NCBI GenBank assembly: GCA_024138025.1
Contig: JAMXBD010002805.1
Location: 97,592 to 161,591, forward strand
Reading direction: 5' to 3'
DNA length: 64,000 nt
Source: Combretum micranthum
Lineage: Eukaryota; Streptophyta; Magnoliopsida; Myrtales; Combretaceae
A program made the position numbers and the translations under genes. The number at the start of each line of letters is the position of its first letter. The stretch's first letter is position 1. This document shows, one piece after another, positions 61,327 to 64,000 of this stretch. The notes under the pieces were generated by a model. The model made no database searches and was not told the origin of the DNA. It saw only the letters and a list, made by a program, of their open reading frames with translations.

Positions 61327-62027
61327 GGGGTTGGCCCTATGATACTCTAATGGAAGTTCGGTAGGCCATGAGTGCAAAGGGTAGCATCTCATGCCATCTT
61401 TGTAAGTGATAGCCATTTTCTCTATTATTTCCTGATGTTCTTGCTTCAACTGCCCCATTCATCTAAGGTTGATATGGGGTAGAGTTTCGATGTTTGATTC
61501 TAAAGTTTTAGCATAATTCAAACATTAATTATTTGTTCAAATTGTACTGTTGTCTGTAATGGGCATATCAGGGACTCCATATTTGGCTATGATATCTCTC
61601 TGATGAATTGACAACTACTCCTTTGGAAATATCGGACGAAATGCTTTAAACCCACTTCGTAAATTAGTTGATCGCTACTAATATAAATCGGACACCATTG
61701 TGAGGCTTTGGTGAAATTAGCCCTATCATATCCATACCTCACATCGAGAAGGCCAAGGTGAAGACAGAATTGCAATTCTTTGTGAGGAGCATTTATCTTA
61801 TCGGAATATATCTGGCATAAGTGACAATGTCTCATGTGTTTGATACAATCTGATTCCATAGTTATCCAAAAATAACCCATCCCATAATCTTTTTTAGCTA
61901 GCATATATCCATTCATGTGAGGTCCACAATCTCTTCATGGACTTCCTTCATCAACATTTCTACTTCCGCCTCATCTACACATCTCAAGAGAGTAGTATCA
62001 AATGATTTTTGTATAATGTATTACCAC
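61327..62027 (-). pseudogene. Tat element: integrase zinc finger and core
   Basis: The minus strand opens with MNGYMLAKKDYGMGYFWITM, ESDCIKHMRHCHLCQIYSDK (HHCC finger, Cys pair CHLC) and INAPHKELQF (61916-61780). The catalytic core then follows in broken frames to HEMLPFALMAYRTS beside LTR C. Many stops. This order (finger, core) fits integrase of the Tat lineage. The eight bases ATTACCAC (62020-62027) are the target site of the hAT element. Confidence 0.8.
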
Positions 62028-63216
62028 TAGGGATGCAACCGGGGCGGCTCGTTATAGGGTACCCGCCCGCCCGCCCCGCTAAAACCTTATAGGTTTAGGG
62101 TCGGGTTTTGGTTGTACTCAACCGGTTGGGAAAACCTGACCCGATTTAATTAAAAAAAAATAAATTTTAGTTTAAGGAATTTACTTGTTCATTAGTTGAA
62201 TGATGCTTTTCATATAATCATTTTGTTCATTAGTTAATTCTAAAATTTTTGAAGTATTAAATTGATCAATTCAAAATTTTAACACTAAATTGATTATTTC
62301 AAAATTTAAATATCTAAATATATATTTTATAAAAATTCATGTATCATTTATCATATTATTTTATCAAAATTTAGATATCATTTGTCATATTATTCAATTT
62401 TAAAATCACTATGGTTCGTATCATTTAGATTTTTCAAAGAAAAATAATACACTGGTAAGTTATATCAATTTCGTTGCCTGCTTGGAAGATTTCCGAAGGA
62501 AAACCAAAACCCATAAAAGTTTCTCTTCTTTGTTTTTGTATTTATTCGTGTGGTGTAGAGGGAAAGAAAAGTTAACAAACCAATATACTTGATGACTTTA
62601 ATGATTATGAATAGAATATATATGGTAAGTATGACCACGAACGAGGAAAGATAATGGTACATCGATAAAAAAAATAATAATAATAAATTTGAGATTGTGA
62701 AAAAATTAGTAAGACCAGTCCAATTTTGTCCTCCTCATACCGTCATTCTTTTATAATGCGTAGTTACAAGAAACAAATATATATAAATATATGTGTGTAT
62801 ACCCATGATCCTAATGAACCAAACCTGTAATTATTTATTTCGGATATGCCATGTTAAATTGACTTTGAAGGATAATATATATATATATATATATTATATA
62901 AGGACATGTATTCTTTTTAGGGCAAAAAAAAGGGACGTGTTTTTTTTTTTGGGCAAAAAAAAAAAAGGACATGTATTTTTTATGTTAAAAATATTATTTG
63001 GAAAACCATAATGGATGTTCAAAGTGTACTTATTAAGAGCTCAAAAGGATGAGCTTTTCATTTCCTTTTTCCTATATATAAATACACATTGATTATTTTT
63101 TTAATTAAATCGGGTCGATTGGGTTCCTAAAAAACGGGTCGGGTGGGGTTCTGGGACCCCCCTATTTTATAATCGGGTCGGGTTTGGGACAGAATGATCC
63201 GACCTTTACATCCCTA
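62028..63216. mobile_element. Non-autonomous hAT-type DNA transposon
   Basis: Terminal inverted repeats are TAGGGATGCAA (left) and TAGGGATGTAA (right, reverse complement). Perfect 8-bp target duplications ATTACCAC lie at 62020-62027 and 63217-63224. These are hAT hallmarks. Subterminal clusters of CGGGTCGGGT-type motifs occur at both ends. At 1189 bp the interior is AT-rich with (TA)n near 62877-62895 and contains no transposase frame, so it needs an enzyme from elsewhere. Its strand cannot be assigned. Confidence 0.85.
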
Positions 63217-64000
63217 ATTACCACTGAGCATGAAATGTGCTGCTAAGCGTCTTAACGTTTTTTTCTCCTTTGTTGAGGCGTTTTTAGGTTATTTGCTATC
63301 TTGGAGGAATTCTTTGATATTAGCATACTAGGGATCTTTCTTTAGGATTTCCTTGGTATTCAAGCAAAATGCCGGTTCCTCCTCAATGCGAATCTTTAAA
63401 GGTTGGATCTCAACTCCATCAGAGATCTGAATCATAGATGCTAATGTGGCTAATGCATCCGCGAACTGGTTGGTTTCTTGCATATAAGTAAATGATATTT
63501 CTTTGAATTTTTGTGCCAATTCTAGTAAATGTTGGTGATAAAGCACCAATTTTGCATCCTTCATCTTATATTCTCCTCGTGTTTGAAAGATGATGAGAGG
63601 GGAGTCTCCATATACTTCAAGATCATCTATCTCCATTTCAAGTGCCATCTTGAGACCCATGATGCAAGCCTCATATTCTACCACATTATTAGTATAAGGG
63701 AACGCCAATCTTGCCAATGCGGGGTATTGATTACCATCTGTGATATTAAGACTGCCCAAATTCCACATCCACATCCACATACATTAGCTGCTTCATCAAA
63801 GTAAACTTCCATTTAGGGTAAAACTGTTCTGATTCTTATCCGAATCTACCAGTAATATGCTTTCATCTGGAAATTGAACTTCTCCATCAATCACATTATC
63901 TTCAACTGGGTTTTCATCTAACTGATCTACAAGCGCCTAACCTTTAATTGAGTTCTGATTCACATAAGTGATATCAAATTCTGATAACAGCATTTGCCAC
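63217..64000 (-). pseudogene. Tat element: end of RNase H and archaeal-type RNase H
   Basis: The minus strand from 64000 reads WQMLLSEFDITYVNQNSIKG, the end of the RT-linked RNase H. A linker follows, then the long frame 63780-63328 (150 codons) with NVVEYEACIMGLKMALEME, LEVYGDSPLII, KLVLYHQHLLELAQKF and QFADALATLAS. These are blocks of the second, archaeal-type RNase H that defines the Tat lineage. The Asp of the first strand of this domain is not clearly visible. An M-W repeat at the frame start reflects CACATC repeats (63765-63780) and is not real N-terminal coding. The frame is cut by the window edge. Confidence 0.8.

Larger units (their letters stand above)
40408..64000 (-). mobile_element. 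Tat/Ogre-lineage Ty3 element, very long, with three later insertions, 5' end outside window
   Basis: Collecting the minus-strand pieces gives, from the right edge down: the RNase H end, an archaeal-type RNase H (63780-63328), an integrase zinc finger and core (62027-61327), an integrase C-terminus (57796-57300), a 3' UTR with a minisatellite (57299-56915 and 43512-42427), a polypurine tract and a 3' LTR (42426-40408). The second, archaeal-type RNase H before integrase is the hallmark of the Tat lineage. Insertions are the Tekay-type element (43513-56914), LTR C (57797-61326) and a hAT element (62028-63216). The left target site is ATTAC in LTR B. The right one is not visible. Confidence 0.75.

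Overview
The window is nuclear DNA of a dicot-like flowering plant. It is AT-rich and dominated by nested Ty3/gypsy LTR retrotransposons. The one host gene I recognise is an NSP2-type GRAS transcription factor (24830-26393, minus strand). NSP2 orthologs occur well outside nodulating plants, so the gene does not by itself indicate a legume. No rRNA, tRNA or CRISPR array was seen.

Layout, left to right. Positions 1-20513 are a stack of Ty3 elements, mostly on the minus strand. An old integrase remnant (element X, 14481-15100 and 19474-19781) is split by solo LTR D (15101-19473), which has a perfect 5-bp target duplication. Element E lies beside it, with a 5' LTR at 7258-14480 that is itself split by solo LTR F (7974-11484), then a primer site, a pre-gag frame, gag and protease. 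E is in turn split by solo LTR G (2974-6292, perfect duplication CCCTT) and cut at 574 by another LTR that runs off the window. Positions 20514-28907 are a low-copy island holding the NSP2 gene and a few small tandem repeats. Positions 28908-31128 are the 3' end of a decayed LINE. Positions 31129-40407 hold three more long LTR copies (I, A inside B) and a scrap of a Tekay-type LTR. From 40408 to the right edge lies one very large minus-strand Tat/Ogre-lineage element. It has its 3' LTR, a tandem-repeat-bearing 3' UTR, integrase, archaeal-type RNase H and the end of RNase H. It is interrupted by a complete but decayed Tekay-type chromovirus (43513-56914), solo LTR C (57797-61326) and a non-autonomous hAT transposon (62028-63216).

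The LTRs of E, A-D and F-I belong to one lineage. Where visible, they start TGTAAACCC, end near GGGTACCCTTCGGGGTGTGACA and are about 3.3-4.4 kb long. The complete element T resembles them at both ends and shares the initiator-Met-tRNA primer site. Six of these copies are solo LTRs, against one complete element, which points to strong LTR-LTR recombination.

The most interesting signals are: a net 1-nt frame disruption near the 5' end of the NSP2 gene; a splice-donor-like AG|GTAA conserved 130-225 nt downstream of the TATA box in seven LTR copies (and AAG|GTGAGT in the Tekay element); a 112-nt intron-like gap exactly between gag and protease; an extra pre-gag reading frame in two diverged elements; a 14-unit minisatellite in the Tat 3' UTR; and LTR regions that carry entirely different short-repeat cassettes between otherwise alignable flanks. 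All retroelement coding regions seen here carry stops or frameshifts.
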